Counted from the stretch's first letter, positions 25,963 through 37,453 are shown. The stretch: DNA of 64,000 bases from Massilia sp. Root351 (GCF_001425045.1 NZ_LMDJ01000001.1:1-64000), one strand, 5' to 3'. Numbers and translations: made by a program. Notes: generated by a model from the letters alone, not told the origin.

Positions 25963-27180
25963 ATGTTCACATCAGACCGCGTACCGACGCTCAAATCCGT
26001 GCTGCTGGCCAGCGGCGTGGTGCTGACTTTGGCCATGGGCGTGCGCCACGGTTTCGGCTTCTGGATGCAGCCCATCTCGGAAGCCAACGGCTGGACCCGC
26101 GAAACCTATTCGCTGGCGCTGGCCCTGCAGAACCTGTTGTGGGGCGCTTTCGGTCCCTTCGCCGGCATGGCGGCGGACCGCTTCGGCACCATGCGCGTGG
26201 TGCTGGTCGGCGCGCTCAGCTACATGGCTGGCCTGGTGTGGATGGCGGTGGTCACGCAGCCCACGCTGTTCATCGCCGGCTCCGGCGTATTCATCGGCCT
26301 CGGGCTGTCCTGCACCGCGTTCGGCGCGGTCAGCGGCATCATCGGCCGCGTGGCGCCGGTGGAGCGGCGTTCGTGGGCCTTCGGCGTGTCCGGCGCCGCC
26401 AGTTCCTTCGGCCAGTTCCTCATGATGCCGCTGGAGCAGTACCTGATTTCGTCGATCGGCTGGCAGGGCGCCTTCTACATGCTGGCGGCGGCGGTCATCA
26501 TCGCCATGGTGCCGATGGCCCTCTTCCTGCGCGAGCCGCCGGTGGCGCCGGCCGGCGCCGCGCACCAGAGCATCGGCGATGCCTTCGGCGAAGCGATGCG
26601 CAACCGTTCCTTCCTGTTCCTGGTGGCGGGCTATTTCGTGTGCGGCTTCCAGGTGGTGTTCATCGCGGTGCACCTGCCGGCCTACCTGAAGGACAAGGGC
26701 ATGGCGGACCCCAGGCTGGCCGTGATGGCGCTGGCGCTGATCGGCCTGTTCAACATCTTCGGTTCCTACTACGCCGGCAAGTGGGGCGGCATGGTGCCCA
26801 AACGCTACCTGCTGTCGGGGATCTACTTCATCCGCTCCATCGTGATCGGGTTGTTCCTGCTGGCGCCCCTGTCTTCCATGTCGGTGTACCTGTTCGCGGC
26901 GGCCATGGGCTTCATCTGGCTGTCCACGGTGCCGCTCACCAACGGCGTTATCGCGGGCATCTTCGGCGTCAAGCACATGTCCATGCTGGCTGGCGTGGTG
27001 TTCTTCTCGCACCAGATCGGCAGTTTCCTCGGCGTGTGGCTGGGAGGCTACCTGTTCGCCTTGCAGGGCAATTACAACGTGGTGTGGGGCATTGCGATTG
27101 CGCTGGGCGTGATGGCGGGGCTGGCCAATCTGCCGGTGGACGAGCGTCCGCTGGCGCGCGGCGCGCTCAAGCCTGCGTAG
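25963..27180 (+). CDS. MFS transporter (monocarboxylate/oxalate-formate antiporter-like)
   Basis: A 405-residue inner-membrane carrier with about 12 hydrophobic segments and the usual central cytoplasmic loop near LREPPVAPAGAAHQS. The N-terminal segment HGFGFWMQPISEANGWTRE and the loop GPFAGMAADRFG are typical of MFS carriers in the monocarboxylate/NarK-like groups. AGGAGCC precedes the ATG. The transported solute is unknown; position after the Gfo/Idh/MocA oxidoreductase suggests uptake of a related organic acid or sugar derivative. Confidence 0.85.
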   Translation: MFTSDRVPTLKSVLLASGVVLTLAMGVRHGFGFWMQPISEANGWTRETYSLALALQNLLWGAFGPFAGMAADRFGTMRVVLVGALSYMAGLVWMAVVTQPTLFIAGSGVFIGLGLSCTAFGAVSGIIGRVAPVERRSWAFGVSGAASSFGQFLMMPLEQYLISSIGWQGAFYMLAAAVIIAMVPMALFLREPPVAPAGAAHQSIGDAFGEAMRNRSFLFLVAGYFVCGFQVVFIAVHLPAYLKDKGMADPRLAVMALALIGLFNIFGSYYAGKWGGMVPKRYLLSGIYFIRSIVIGLFLLAPLSSMSVYLFAAAMGFIWLSTVPLTNGVIAGIFGVKHMSMLAGVVFFSHQIGSFLGVWLGGYLFALQGNYNVVWGIAIALGVMAGLANLPVDERPLARGALKPA

Positions 27181-27195
27181 GCGCGGGAGGGCAGC

Positions 27196-27312
27196 ATGAA
27201 GGTCTGGCTGATACGTGCGGCAATGGCGGGCGTGCTGGCGCTGGTGTTCCTGGCCTACTTGCGGCCGGAATTCTTGCTGGACTTGGGCGCGCGCTTCTTG
27301 ATGTGCTTCTGA
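27196..27312 (+). CDS. Small single-span membrane protein, unrecognised
   Basis: A 38-residue ORF with an excellent GGGAGG ribosome site at 27185-27190, five bases before the ATG. The peptide starts MKVWLIRAAMAG, has a hydrophobic core (VLALVFLAYL) and ends LGARFLMCF, consistent with one transmembrane helix. It follows the MFS gene by 15 bases and may be translated from the same mRNA. Its last 58 bases overlap the 3' end of the convergent M23 peptidase gene. No family is recognised with certainty. Confidence 0.45.
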   Translation: MKVWLIRAAMAGVLALVFLAYLRPEFLLDLGARFLMCF

Positions 27313-28283
27313 GGCGCCGCTTTGCCGGTATTGCCCGCTTTGGCTTTGCTGGAGCTCTTCTCTGTCTTGCCAGTCTTGCCTGTTTTCCCGGCCTTTCCTG
27401 CCTTCGCGGGCGCCACGTAGGGCGCTTTGGTGACAAAGCTGCCGTCGGTCGAGGTGTACTGCTTGGCGTTCAGCGCCGACGGCAGCGCGATGTCTTCCAG
27501 GCCCGCCAGCAGATGCCCCGGGTCGGTGCGGGCGCCGTTGTAGAACGCTTCCAGGTGCAGGTGCGGGCCGGTTGAGTGGCCGGTTTGGCCGGACTGGCCG
27601 ATAGACTGGCCGGCCTTCACTTCGTCGCCGACCTTCACGTCGCGCGTGTTCAGGTGTGCGTACAGCGATTTGAAGCCGTTCAAGTGCTCGATCACCACCA
27701 CTTCGCCGTACTTCTTGTCGCCCAGGTAGCGGTTGGTGGATGCCACCACCACGCCACTGTCGGTTGCCTTGACGGGCGTGCCGACCGGGGTGGAGATGTC
27801 GACGCCGCCGTGCGCGCGCCGGCCGCGCAGCGCGCCGAAGAAGCTGCTGACGCGGGCTTTGGCGCTTTCCAGCGGCCACAGCCACCTGGATTTCGGCTTC
27901 TCTGCTGCGGCTGTTCCAGTTTCAGGCGTCGCCGCCACCGGCGCCGGCGCTGGTTTCGGACCCAGCATCGCGCCCAGCATGGCGCCAGCTGTCGTTCCCA
28001 CTGCCGTCACCACCGTCACGCCCAGCGTGGAACTTGCTGATGCGGTGGCGGTAGCCCCCGCCGCTGCCGTCGCCGCTGGCGCCGGCGACGTCGATGCAGC
28101 AGCCGCAGCGGCCGCCGGTGCGTGCGCCGGCGTTGCAGGCGTAGGCGCGGATGGCGCGGCCACAGCTACCGCAGGTGTGACGGGGCCTGCCACGTACTGC
28201 TGGTCGGCATGCGCGGGCTTCGCCAGTTGCAAACAGGCTGCAGCGACGGCCAGGGACAGGATGGAGGTGGAGAGTGTGCGCAT
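27255..28283 (-). CDS. Secreted M23-family metallopeptidase (LytM/NlpD-type)
   Basis: A 342-residue envelope protein that would cut, or activate cutting of, peptidoglycan cross-links. The start at 28283 gives a normal signal peptide (MRTLSTSILSLAVAAA, then KPAHA). A long alanine/threonine/proline linker runs to about residue 140. The M23 domain then shows HGGVDISTPVGTPV with the HxxxD ligands, and HSTGPHLHLEA with the HxH motif, so zinc ligands look complete. The C-terminal 50 residues are a lysine/serine/glycine-rich tail (GKAGKTGKTGKT) that could bind the cell wall or nucleic acid. The upstream 15 in-frame codons are not needed. Confidence 0.88.
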   Translation of the reverse strand: MRTLSTSILSLAVAAACLQLAKPAHADQQYVAGPVTPAVAVAAPSAPTPATPAHAPAAAAAAASTSPAPAATAAAGATATASASSTLGVTVVTAVGTTAGAMLGAMLGPKPAPAPVAATPETGTAAAEKPKSRWLWPLESAKARVSSFFGALRGRRAHGGVDISTPVGTPVKATDSGVVVASTNRYLGDKKYGEVVVIEHLNGFKSLYAHLNTRDVKVGDEVKAGQSIGQSGQTGHSTGPHLHLEAFYNGARTDPGHLLAGLEDIALPSALNAKQYTSTDGSFVTKAPYVAPAKAGKAGKTGKTGKTEKSSSKAKAGNTGKAAPQKHIKKRAPKSSKNSGRK

Positions 28284-28459
28284 TAGGTGGGCGAGTTTCG
28301 CACACCCCGTTCCATCGCGCAACTTCATGCAATTACTGCAACTCTGTCGGCGTCATCAGCCACCGCTTGGCGACTTGGCCCAGCGGGCTTGGTACACACG
28401 CCCCGCCGGCCGGTTGCGCCGCCGTCAGCGGCAAATACTGTTCCAGCCTGTGCCTCACA

Positions 28460-28756
28460 ATGAGCCTGATCTTCTTCGCGCTGATCAAAATCTGCGGTAT
28501 CGCCTTGCCGCAGCTCAGTAGTGAAGAGGAGCGCGCGGTGCGCGTGCTGTCCGAGATGAAGGTGCCGCATCCACTCGCGCCCAAGGGCGACGCTGCGCTG
28601 ACCGGCAGTTCGACCCTCTCCTGGCCGGGCGAAACGGTGGAGGATGCGTCCCGGACCCAGGCGGCGCTGGCTTGGCTGACGAAACTGAGTCCGGCCTGGC
28701 AGAGCAACCTGGCACACTTGCCAGGCAGCCCGCTGTGGCTGGCCGTGGCGAGCTAG
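28460..28756 (+). CDS. Hypothetical protein, possible gene
   Basis: A 98-residue ORF beginning MSLIFFALIKICGIALPQL and ending PLWLAVAS. Third codon positions are mostly G or C, as in real genes of this window, and the frame is the only one here with that pattern. However, no ribosome site is visible and the frame is open upstream to 28274, so the start is uncertain. The only other content I see in the 28284-28777 stretch is a short sequence resembling recG at 28351-28396. No homologous family is recognised. Confidence 0.35.
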   Translation: MSLIFFALIKICGIALPQLSSEEERAVRVLSEMKVPHPLAPKGDAALTGSSTLSWPGETVEDASRTQAALAWLTKLSPAWQSNLAHLPGSPLWLAVAS

Positions 28757-28777
28757 CCATCCTGGCGCACGGCTAGG

Positions 28778-30865
28778 CTACACTTTCAGGAACTCTTCGC
28801 GGCCGCCGAGCCAGCGCTCCAGATGGGTTGCCACGGTTTCCGCGCTGGCCGGATCGTGCAGCAGGGCGTGGGCGGCGTCGCGCGCCTGGTCCACCAGCCA
28901 GCCGTCGGTCTCCAGGTCGGCGAAGCGCAGCATGGCCTGGCCGCTCTGGCGCGAGCCGAGGAATTCGCCGGGGCCGCGTATCTCCAGGTCGCGCCGTGCG
29001 ATTTCGAAGCCGTCGGTGGTCTCGCGCATCGTCATCAGGCGCTGCCTTGCGATCTGGCCCAGCGGGCTTTGGTACAGCAGCAGGCACACGCTGGCCGCCG
29101 AGCCGCGCCCCACGCGCCCGCGCAGCTGGTGCAGCTGAGACAGGCCGAAGCGCTCGGCGTGTTCGATCACCATCAGCGAGGCGTTCGGCACGTCCACGCC
29201 CACCTCGATCACGGTGGTGGCCACCAGCACCTGCATCTGATTGGCGCTGAAGGCGTCCATGATGGCCTGCTTCTCGGCCGGCTTCAGGCGGCCGTGCACC
29301 AGGCCCACGTTCAGGTCCGGCAGCGCTTCGGCCAGCAACTGGTGGGTCTCGGTGGCGGTTTGCAGCTGCAGCGCTTCGGATTCCTCGATCAGCGGGCAAA
29401 CCCAGTACACCTGCCGCCCCTCCAGCGCCGCCGCGTGCACGCGCGCCACCACTTCGTCGCGCCGGTTCTGGTCGATGGCGCGCGTGACGATGGGCGTGCG
29501 GCCCGGCGGCAGCTCGTCGATCACCGACACTTCCAGGTCGGCGTAGTAGGTCATCGCCAGGGTGCGCGGAATTGGCGTGGCCGACATCATCAGCTGGTGC
29601 GGAATGGCGCCCGTGTTGCCCTTGTTGCGCAGGGTGAGGCGCTGGCCCACGCCGAAGCGGTGCTGCTCGTCCACGATCACCAGGCCCAGGTTCTCGAACT
29701 GCACCGTGTCCTGGATCAGCGCGTGGGTGCCGATCACCAGCCGCGCCTCGCCGGACTCCACCAGTTCGGTGGCCAGCGTCTTTTCCTTCTTCTTCAGGCT
29801 GCCCGTCAGCCACACCACCCTCACGCCCAGCGGTTCCATCCACGCGGCGATCTTGCGGAAGTGCTGGTCGGCCAGGATCTCGGTGGGCGCCATCAGCGCG
29901 GCCTGGTAGCCGCTGTCGATGGCTTGCGCCGCAGCCAGCGCGGCCACCACGGTCTTGCCGGCGCCCACGTCGCCCTGCAGCAGGCGCTGCATCGGATACT
30001 GCTGGCGCAGGTCGGCGCGGATCTCGTCCAGCACGCGCTGCTGGGCGCCGGTCAGCTTGAACGGCAGCGCGGCCTGGAAGGCTGTCGATAACTGGCCCAC
30101 CTTCTTCAGCGCGGCCGCGCCCTTGGAGCGGCGCGCCTGCTGTGCGCGTTTCAGCGACAGCTGCTGCGCCAGCAGTTCGTCGAATTTCACCCGCGTCCAG
30201 GCCGGGTGCGAGCGGTCCATCAGCGCGTGCTCGTCCACTTCCGGCGTGGGCGAGTGCAGCAGGCGCACGGCCGGCTCGAAGTCGCTCAGGTGCATGCGCC
30301 GCACCAGCTCAGCAGGCAGGGTGTCGGTCCAGTCCACGCGCTTCATGGCCTCGGTGATGGCGCGCCGCAGGAAGTACTGCGGCAGGCCTTCGCCGGACGG
30401 GTAAACCGGCGTGAGCGCGGTGGGCAGCGGCGCGCCTTCGTTGATTACCTTGTATACCGGATGCACCATCTCGGCGCCGAAGAAACCGTGCTTTACTTCG
30501 CCCCTCGCCCGTACCCGCGTGCCTTCGGCCAGCTGCTTGACCTGGCTGCCGTAGAAGTTCATGAAGCGCAGCTGGATGTCGCCGGTCTCGTCGGCGATGT
30601 GCACCAGCAGCTGGCGCCGCGGCTTGAAGGTGATTTCGTTCCTGGTCACCACGCCCTCCACCTGCCAGGTCTGCCCGCCGCGCAGGCAGGCGTCGGCGAT
30701 GGTGAACACCTGGGTTTCGTCCTCGTAGCGCATGGGCAGGTGCAGCACCAGGTCCATATCGGTGCGCAGGCCCAGTTTGGCGAGCTTGGCTTCGGCGTTG
30801 GCGGCGGTGAGCTTGCCGCCCTTGGCGGGTGCTTTCTTGACAGGTTTTTGCGTCGGTACGGGCAT
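28778..30865 (-). CDS. recG: ATP-dependent DNA helicase RecG
   Basis: A 695-residue helicase that remodels stalled replication forks and branched DNA. The N-terminal wedge/OB region spans HLPMRYEDETQ to VHPVYKVINEG. Helicase motif I is LLQGDVGAGKT, motif II is the DEQH box VIVDEQHRFGVGQ, motif III is MMSATPIPRTLAM, and motif VI is QLRGRVGRGS. The RecG signature GPGEFLGSRQSG follows near the C-terminus. A lysine-rich 25-residue N-terminal leader (TQKPVKKAPAKGGK) precedes the fold. It diverges from queA, with 76 bases between. Confidence 0.97.
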   Translation of the reverse strand: MPVPTQKPVKKAPAKGGKLTAANAEAKLAKLGLRTDMDLVLHLPMRYEDETQVFTIADACLRGGQTWQVEGVVTRNEITFKPRRQLLVHIADETGDIQLRFMNFYGSQVKQLAEGTRVRARGEVKHGFFGAEMVHPVYKVINEGAPLPTALTPVYPSGEGLPQYFLRRAITEAMKRVDWTDTLPAELVRRMHLSDFEPAVRLLHSPTPEVDEHALMDRSHPAWTRVKFDELLAQQLSLKRAQQARRSKGAAALKKVGQLSTAFQAALPFKLTGAQQRVLDEIRADLRQQYPMQRLLQGDVGAGKTVVAALAAAQAIDSGYQAALMAPTEILADQHFRKIAAWMEPLGVRVVWLTGSLKKKEKTLATELVESGEARLVIGTHALIQDTVQFENLGLVIVDEQHRFGVGQRLTLRNKGNTGAIPHQLMMSATPIPRTLAMTYYADLEVSVIDELPPGRTPIVTRAIDQNRRDEVVARVHAAALEGRQVYWVCPLIEESEALQLQTATETHQLLAEALPDLNVGLVHGRLKPAEKQAIMDAFSANQMQVLVATTVIEVGVDVPNASLMVIEHAERFGLSQLHQLRGRVGRGSAASVCLLLYQSPLGQIARQRLMTMRETTDGFEIARRDLEIRGPGEFLGSRQSGQAMLRFADLETDGWLVDQARDAAHALLHDPASAETVATHLERWLGGREEFLKV

Positions 30866-30941
30866 AGGTTAGGCAAATTCGCAGGTGCTTCCGTCTACTA
30901 GCGTAAAATAGAGGGTTGCCCAACAGTTTCAGAAGTGCGTC

Positions 30942-33130
<2,189 letters not shown>

Positions 33131-33247
33131 GCGGCAAGCTTGCAAAAACATTTACCGGCCCCACATGGTGGAAACGTCTAGCCCGGACCGGCCAATGCTA
33201 GAATACAGCGCTATTTTTTCAAACTAATATAACTACTGGAGTTCCCT

Positions 33248-33577
33248 GTGTTCATTTCCAATGCCTACGCTCAAGCCCCTACAGACGCACTCGGCCTGGG
33301 CGGCAACCTCACCAGCTTCCTGCCGCTGGTCCTGATGTTCGTGGTCATGTATTTCCTGATGATCCGTCCTCAGCAAAAGCGCGCCAAGGAACAGAAAGCG
33401 ATGATGGACGCACTGGCCAAGGGCGACGAAGTCGTCACCGCCGGCGGCATCCTGGGCAAGGTTTCGAAAGTGACCGACGTCTACGTGACCCTGGAAGTGG
33501 CCGCCGGCACCGAGATCGTGGTGCAGAAGCCATCGATCACCACGCTGCTGCCTAAGGGCACGCTGAAAGCGCTGTAA
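33248..33577 (+). CDS. yajC: Preprotein translocase subunit YajC
   Basis: A 109-residue single-span inner-membrane protein that associates with SecDF. The N-terminus MFISNAYAQAP precedes the helix LPLVLMFVVMYFLMIRPQQ with the YajC hallmark RPQQKRAKE, then a cytoplasmic domain with GDEVVTAGGILGKV. Translation starts at GTG, six bases after a GGAG at 33238-33241. A TAGAAT box at 33199-33204 is a candidate -10 element, so the Sec genes may have their own promoter in the 117-base gap after tgt. Confidence 0.96.
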   Translation: MFISNAYAQAPTDALGLGGNLTSFLPLVLMFVVMYFLMIRPQQKRAKEQKAMMDALAKGDEVVTAGGILGKVSKVTDVYVTLEVAAGTEIVVQKPSITTLLPKGTLKAL

Positions 33578-33640
33578 TCACCACGGGCCGCCTATCCAGC
33601 ATACGCGGCCCGTTTGAGTCTCTCCTGGAACGCAGAATAT

Positions 33641-35509
33641 ATGAATCGCTATCCTGTCTGGAAGTACATCATCATCGCCATTACCGTGCTGCTGGGCGCA
33701 CTGTATACGGCGCCGAACTATTTCGGCGAATCCCCCGCACTGCAGGTCACCAGCGGCAAGTCCACCGTCAAGGTCACCAGCGAGCTGAGCGCCCGCGTGG
33801 ACAGCCTGCTCAAACAGGAGAAACTGGCGCATGAAGCCGTGACCCTGGATGGCGCCGGCAACCGCGTCTCGGTGCGCGTGCGCTTCAACGACACCGACAC
33901 CCAGTTCAAGGCCAAGCTGTCGCTGGAACGCGCCCTGAACCCGGACCCGAACGACCCGACCTACATCGTCACCAACAACCTGACGGCCAACACGCCGGCC
34001 TGGATGCAAAGCATCCGCGCGCTGCCGATGTACCTGGGCCTGGACTTGCGCGGCGGCGTGCACTTCCTGATGCAGGTGGACGTGCAGGCCGCGCTGGACA
34101 AGCGCGTGCAAGGCATCCAGACCGCTGTGCGCAGCCAGCTGCGTGACAAGAACATCCGCCACGCCGGCATCGAGCGCAAGGGCAACACCGTCGAGGTGAA
34201 GTTCCGCGACGCGGCCACCCGCACCGCCGCCAGGGCCGCCATCGCCGACCAGCAGCAGGACCTGACCATGGCCGACGGCAGCGACGGCGCCGACCTGCTG
34301 CTCACGCTGAGCCTGAAGCCGGCCGCCCTGAAGGACGCAATGGACAACGGCGTGCGCCAGAACATCGCCACGCTGTCCAAGCGCGTCAATGAACTGGGCG
34401 TGTCCGAGCCGGTGATCCAGCAGCAGGGCCCGGACCGCATCGTGGTCCAGCTGCCCGGCGTGCAGGACGTGGCGCGCGCCAAGGCCATCATCGGCCGCAC
34501 CGCCACGCTGGAAGTGCGCATGGTGGACGAGAGCATCACCCCCGGCACCGAACTGCAGGCGGCCGTTCCGTTCAATTCCGAGCTGTTCACCGTCGGCAAG
34601 AACGTGCCTGTGGTGCTGTACAAGGACATCGTGCTGAGCGGCGACTACATCTCGCGCGCCACCGCCAGCTTCGACCAGAACCAGCAGCCTGCCGTGTCGA
34701 TCGACCTGAACGGCGACGGCGGCCGCAAGATGCGTGAAGCCACCCGTGAACGCGTGGGCAAGAAAATGGCCATCGTGCTGTACGAACAGAAGGGCAAGCC
34801 GGAAGTGCTGTCGGTGGCCACCATCCAGAGTGAACTGGGCAGCAGCTTCCAGATCACCGGCATGGGCAACGCCGAGAACTCGGCCGAGCTGGCGCTGCTG
34901 CTGCGCTCCGGCGCGCTGTACGCACCGATGACCGTGATCGAAGAACGCACCGTCGGCCCCGCGCTGGGCGCCGAGAACATCAAGAAGGGCCAGCTGTCCA
35001 TGGTGTACGGCTTTGCCGCCATCGCCGTGTTCATGATCGCCTACTACATGATGTTCGGCTTCTTCAGCGTGCTGGCGCTGGGCGTCAACCTGCTGCTGCT
35101 GATCGCGCTGCTGTCCATGATGCAGGCCACGCTGACCCTGCCGGGCATCGCCGCTATCGCGCTGGCGCTGGGCATGGCGATCGACGCCAACGTGCTGATC
35201 AACGAACGCATCCGCGAGGAGCTGCGCGCCGGCGCATCGCCGCAGGCCGCCATCGCGGCCGGCTTCGACCGCGCCTTCGCCACCATCCTGGACTCCAACG
35301 TCACCACCCTGATTGTCGGCCTGGCGCTGCTAGTGTTCGGTTCGGGCGCCGTGCGCGGCTTCGCCGTGGTGCACTGCCTGGGCATCCTGACCTCGATGTT
35401 CTCCGCCGTCTTCGTGTCGCGCGGCGTGGTCAACCTGTGGTACGGCCGCAAGAAGAAGCTGCAGTCCATCGCTATCGGCACGGTCTGGGTTCCAGGCCAG
35501 TCGAAATAA
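33641..35509 (+). CDS. secD: Protein translocase subunit SecD
   Basis: A 622-residue inner-membrane protein that uses the proton gradient to complete Sec-dependent export. The ATG at 33641 (MNRYPVWKYIII) is preferred over an in-frame codon at 33614, because it immediately precedes the first transmembrane helix. The large periplasmic P1 region starts LGLDLRGGVHFLMQVD, and five C-terminal helices include the conserved IALALGMAIDANVLINERIREELR. Length matches beta- and gammaproteobacterial SecD. secF follows after 21 bases. Confidence 0.97.
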   Translation: MNRYPVWKYIIIAITVLLGALYTAPNYFGESPALQVTSGKSTVKVTSELSARVDSLLKQEKLAHEAVTLDGAGNRVSVRVRFNDTDTQFKAKLSLERALNPDPNDPTYIVTNNLTANTPAWMQSIRALPMYLGLDLRGGVHFLMQVDVQAALDKRVQGIQTAVRSQLRDKNIRHAGIERKGNTVEVKFRDAATRTAARAAIADQQQDLTMADGSDGADLLLTLSLKPAALKDAMDNGVRQNIATLSKRVNELGVSEPVIQQQGPDRIVVQLPGVQDVARAKAIIGRTATLEVRMVDESITPGTELQAAVPFNSELFTVGKNVPVVLYKDIVLSGDYISRATASFDQNQQPAVSIDLNGDGGRKMREATRERVGKKMAIVLYEQKGKPEVLSVATIQSELGSSFQITGMGNAENSAELALLLRSGALYAPMTVIEERTVGPALGAENIKKGQLSMVYGFAAIAVFMIAYYMMFGFFSVLALGVNLLLLIALLSMMQATLTLPGIAAIALALGMAIDANVLINERIREELRAGASPQAAIAAGFDRAFATILDSNVTTLIVGLALLVFGSGAVRGFAVVHCLGILTSMFSAVFVSRGVVNLWYGRKKKLQSIAIGTVWVPGQSK

Positions 35510-35530
35510 CCGTACAGAAGGTAGAACAAC

Positions 35531-36562
35531 ATGGAATTTTTCCGCATTAGAAAAGACATCCCCTTCATGCGCCACGCGTTGATCTTCAACGTGGTGTCGG
35601 CGCTGACGTTCGTGGCGGCTGTCTTCTTCCTGCTGCACAAGGGCCTGAACCTGTCGATCGAGTTCAAGGGCGGCACCGTGATGGAAGTGAAGTACCCGCA
35701 CGCTGCCAACCTGGAAGGCATCCGCGCCACCGTGCAGGGCCTGGGCTACGAGCACCCTGAAGTGACCAGCTTCGGCACCGCGCGCGACGTGATGCTGAAA
35801 CTGCCGATCGTGCAGGGCGCCAAGGGCACCGACACGGCCAACGCGTCGCAGAAGGTGTTCGAGGCGCTGTGCAAGGCCGACAGCGGCAGCATCAAGCGCA
35901 TGGAGACCGTCTCCGCCAAGGGCGAGCAGATCGCCAAGAACGCTTGCGTGGACGCGGCCGGCGCCGAGACCGTGCAGCTGAACAAGGTGGAATTCGTCGG
36001 CCCGCAGGTGGGCGACGAGCTGGCCCAGAACGGCCTGAACGCGCTGGTGATGGTGATCGTCGGCGTGATGATCTACCTGGCCGTGCGTTTCGAGTGGAAA
36101 TACGCGGTGGCGGCGATTATCGCGAACTTGCACGACGTGGTCATCATCCTGGGCTTCTTCGCCTACTTCGGCTGGGAATTCTCGCTGACGGTACTGGCGG
36201 CGGTGCTGGCGGTGCTGGGCTACTCGGTCAACGAGTCGGTGGTTATTTTCGACCGTATCCGCGAAAATTTCCGCAAGCAGCGCAAGGCCTCGGTGCATGA
36301 AGTGATCGACAACGCGATCACCTCCACCATCTCGCGTACCATCATCACCCACGGCTGCACCCAGATGATGGTGCTGTCGATGCTGCTGTTCGGCGGCCCG
36401 ACCCTGCACTACTTCGCCATCGCGCTGACCATCGGTATCTGCTTCGGCATTTACTCGTCGGTGTTCGTGGCCGCCGCCGTGGCCATGTGGCTGGGCGTGA
36501 AGCGCGAAGACTTGATCAAGCCGATCAAGGAGAAGGACGAAACCGACGGCGCTGTGGTGTAA
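35531..36562 (+). CDS. secF: Protein translocase subunit SecF
   Basis: A 343-residue inner-membrane partner of SecD. The N-terminal helix FNVVSALTFVAAVFF is followed by SIEFKGGTVMEVKYP, a periplasmic domain, and five C-terminal helices with the SecF signature GYSVNESVVIFDRIREN. The cytoplasmic tail VKREDLIKPIKEKDE closes the protein. The terminator beginning 19 bases after its stop ends the queA-to-secF cluster. Confidence 0.97.
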   Translation: MEFFRIRKDIPFMRHALIFNVVSALTFVAAVFFLLHKGLNLSIEFKGGTVMEVKYPHAANLEGIRATVQGLGYEHPEVTSFGTARDVMLKLPIVQGAKGTDTANASQKVFEALCKADSGSIKRMETVSAKGEQIAKNACVDAAGAETVQLNKVEFVGPQVGDELAQNGLNALVMVIVGVMIYLAVRFEWKYAVAAIIANLHDVVIILGFFAYFGWEFSLTVLAAVLAVLGYSVNESVVIFDRIRENFRKQRKASVHEVIDNAITSTISRTIITHGCTQMMVLSMLLFGGPTLHYFAIALTIGICFGIYSSVFVAAAVAMWLGVKREDLIKPIKEKDETDGAVV

Positions 36563-36580
36563 CACTCCCGCCCCGCGACA

Positions 36581-36612
36581 ATGCCGCCACGCGCAAGCCT
36601 GGCGGCATTTTT
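36581..36612 (+). terminator. Terminator after secF
   Basis: ATGCCGCCA at 36581-36589 pairs with TGGCGGCAT at 36600-36608 and is followed by T residues, ending the Sec gene cluster. Confidence 0.85.
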
Positions 36613-36638
36613 CATACAGCAATACCAAAGGATGCACG

Positions 36639-37331
36639 ATGAGCCGTACCGGAAGACTATTCCAGCTGATGGACGCCATGCGCGGCAGCCGGCGCCCGGT
36701 GACGGCGGCGGTGCTGGCCGAGCAGCTGGGCGTGTCCGAGCGTACCATCTACCGCGACATGCAGACCCTGGCCGAGCTGGGCGCGCCGCTGGAAGGCGAG
36801 GCCGGCGTGGGCTACCTGCTGCGCGCCGGCTTCTTCCTGCCGCCGCTGATGTTCGGCGCCGACGAGCTGGAGGCGCTGGTGCTGGGTGCGCGCTGGGTCA
36901 AGCGCCAGGGCGACCCGGACCTGGCCCGTGCCGCCGCCAGCGCGCTGGCCAAGATCGCCACCGCCACGCCGAAAGACCTGCGCGACGACATGGCCGAAAC
37001 CAGCTTGTGGGTGCCGATCGGCTTCAACCAGCAGCAGGAAGACCCGCACATCCTGCCTGCGCGGCTGGCGATACGGCGCCAGCACAAGCTGCGCATCTGC
37101 TACAGCGACGAGCAGGGGCGCGCCTCCGAGCGCGTGGTATGGCCATTCGCGCTGGCCTACTTCGAGGGCCGGCGCCTGCTGGCCGCGTTCTGTGAAATGC
37201 GCGGCGCGCTGCGCCATTTCCGCATGGACCGCATCCGGTCCGCCGACAGCATTGCAGAACGCTATCCGACCCCGCGCCACGCGCTGCTCAAGACCTGGCG
37301 CGAGGAAAACTGCATCACGGAGGAGAGCTAG
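36639..37331 (+). CDS. Helix-turn-helix and WYL-domain transcriptional regulator (YafY-like)
   Basis: A 230-residue DNA-binding regulator. The N-terminal HTH spans LAEQLGVSERTIYRDMQTLAEL at about residues 26-47, followed by GVGYLLRAGFFLPPLMFGADELEAL. The C-terminal WYL domain has RICYSDEQGRASERVVWPFALAYFEGR, which is expected to sense a ligand. Targets are unknown. It stands alone between two terminators, upstream of a Fur-controlled receptor gene with which it need not be functionally linked. Confidence 0.88.
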   Translation: MSRTGRLFQLMDAMRGSRRPVTAAVLAEQLGVSERTIYRDMQTLAELGAPLEGEAGVGYLLRAGFFLPPLMFGADELEALVLGARWVKRQGDPDLARAAASALAKIATATPKDLRDDMAETSLWVPIGFNQQQEDPHILPARLAIRRQHKLRICYSDEQGRASERVVWPFALAYFEGRRLLAAFCEMRGALRHFRMDRIRSADSIAERYPTPRHALLKTWREENCITEES

Positions 37332-37453
37332 GCGCGGTTGGCCGCGCAGTTGCCGCCGCAGTTGCCGATTGCGTTAGTCAGCGCACAGAGTGCGCGGCCC
37401 CCCGGGCTTATAGTGGAACCGTCTCTTTCAGGACATCCCTAGTTTTGGACTTC

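Noticed and set aside
37385..37420. GC-rich inverted repeats upstream of the small-RNA candidate
   Set aside because: Short and imperfect in a GC-rich stretch, without a T-run or match to a known element; could be chance.
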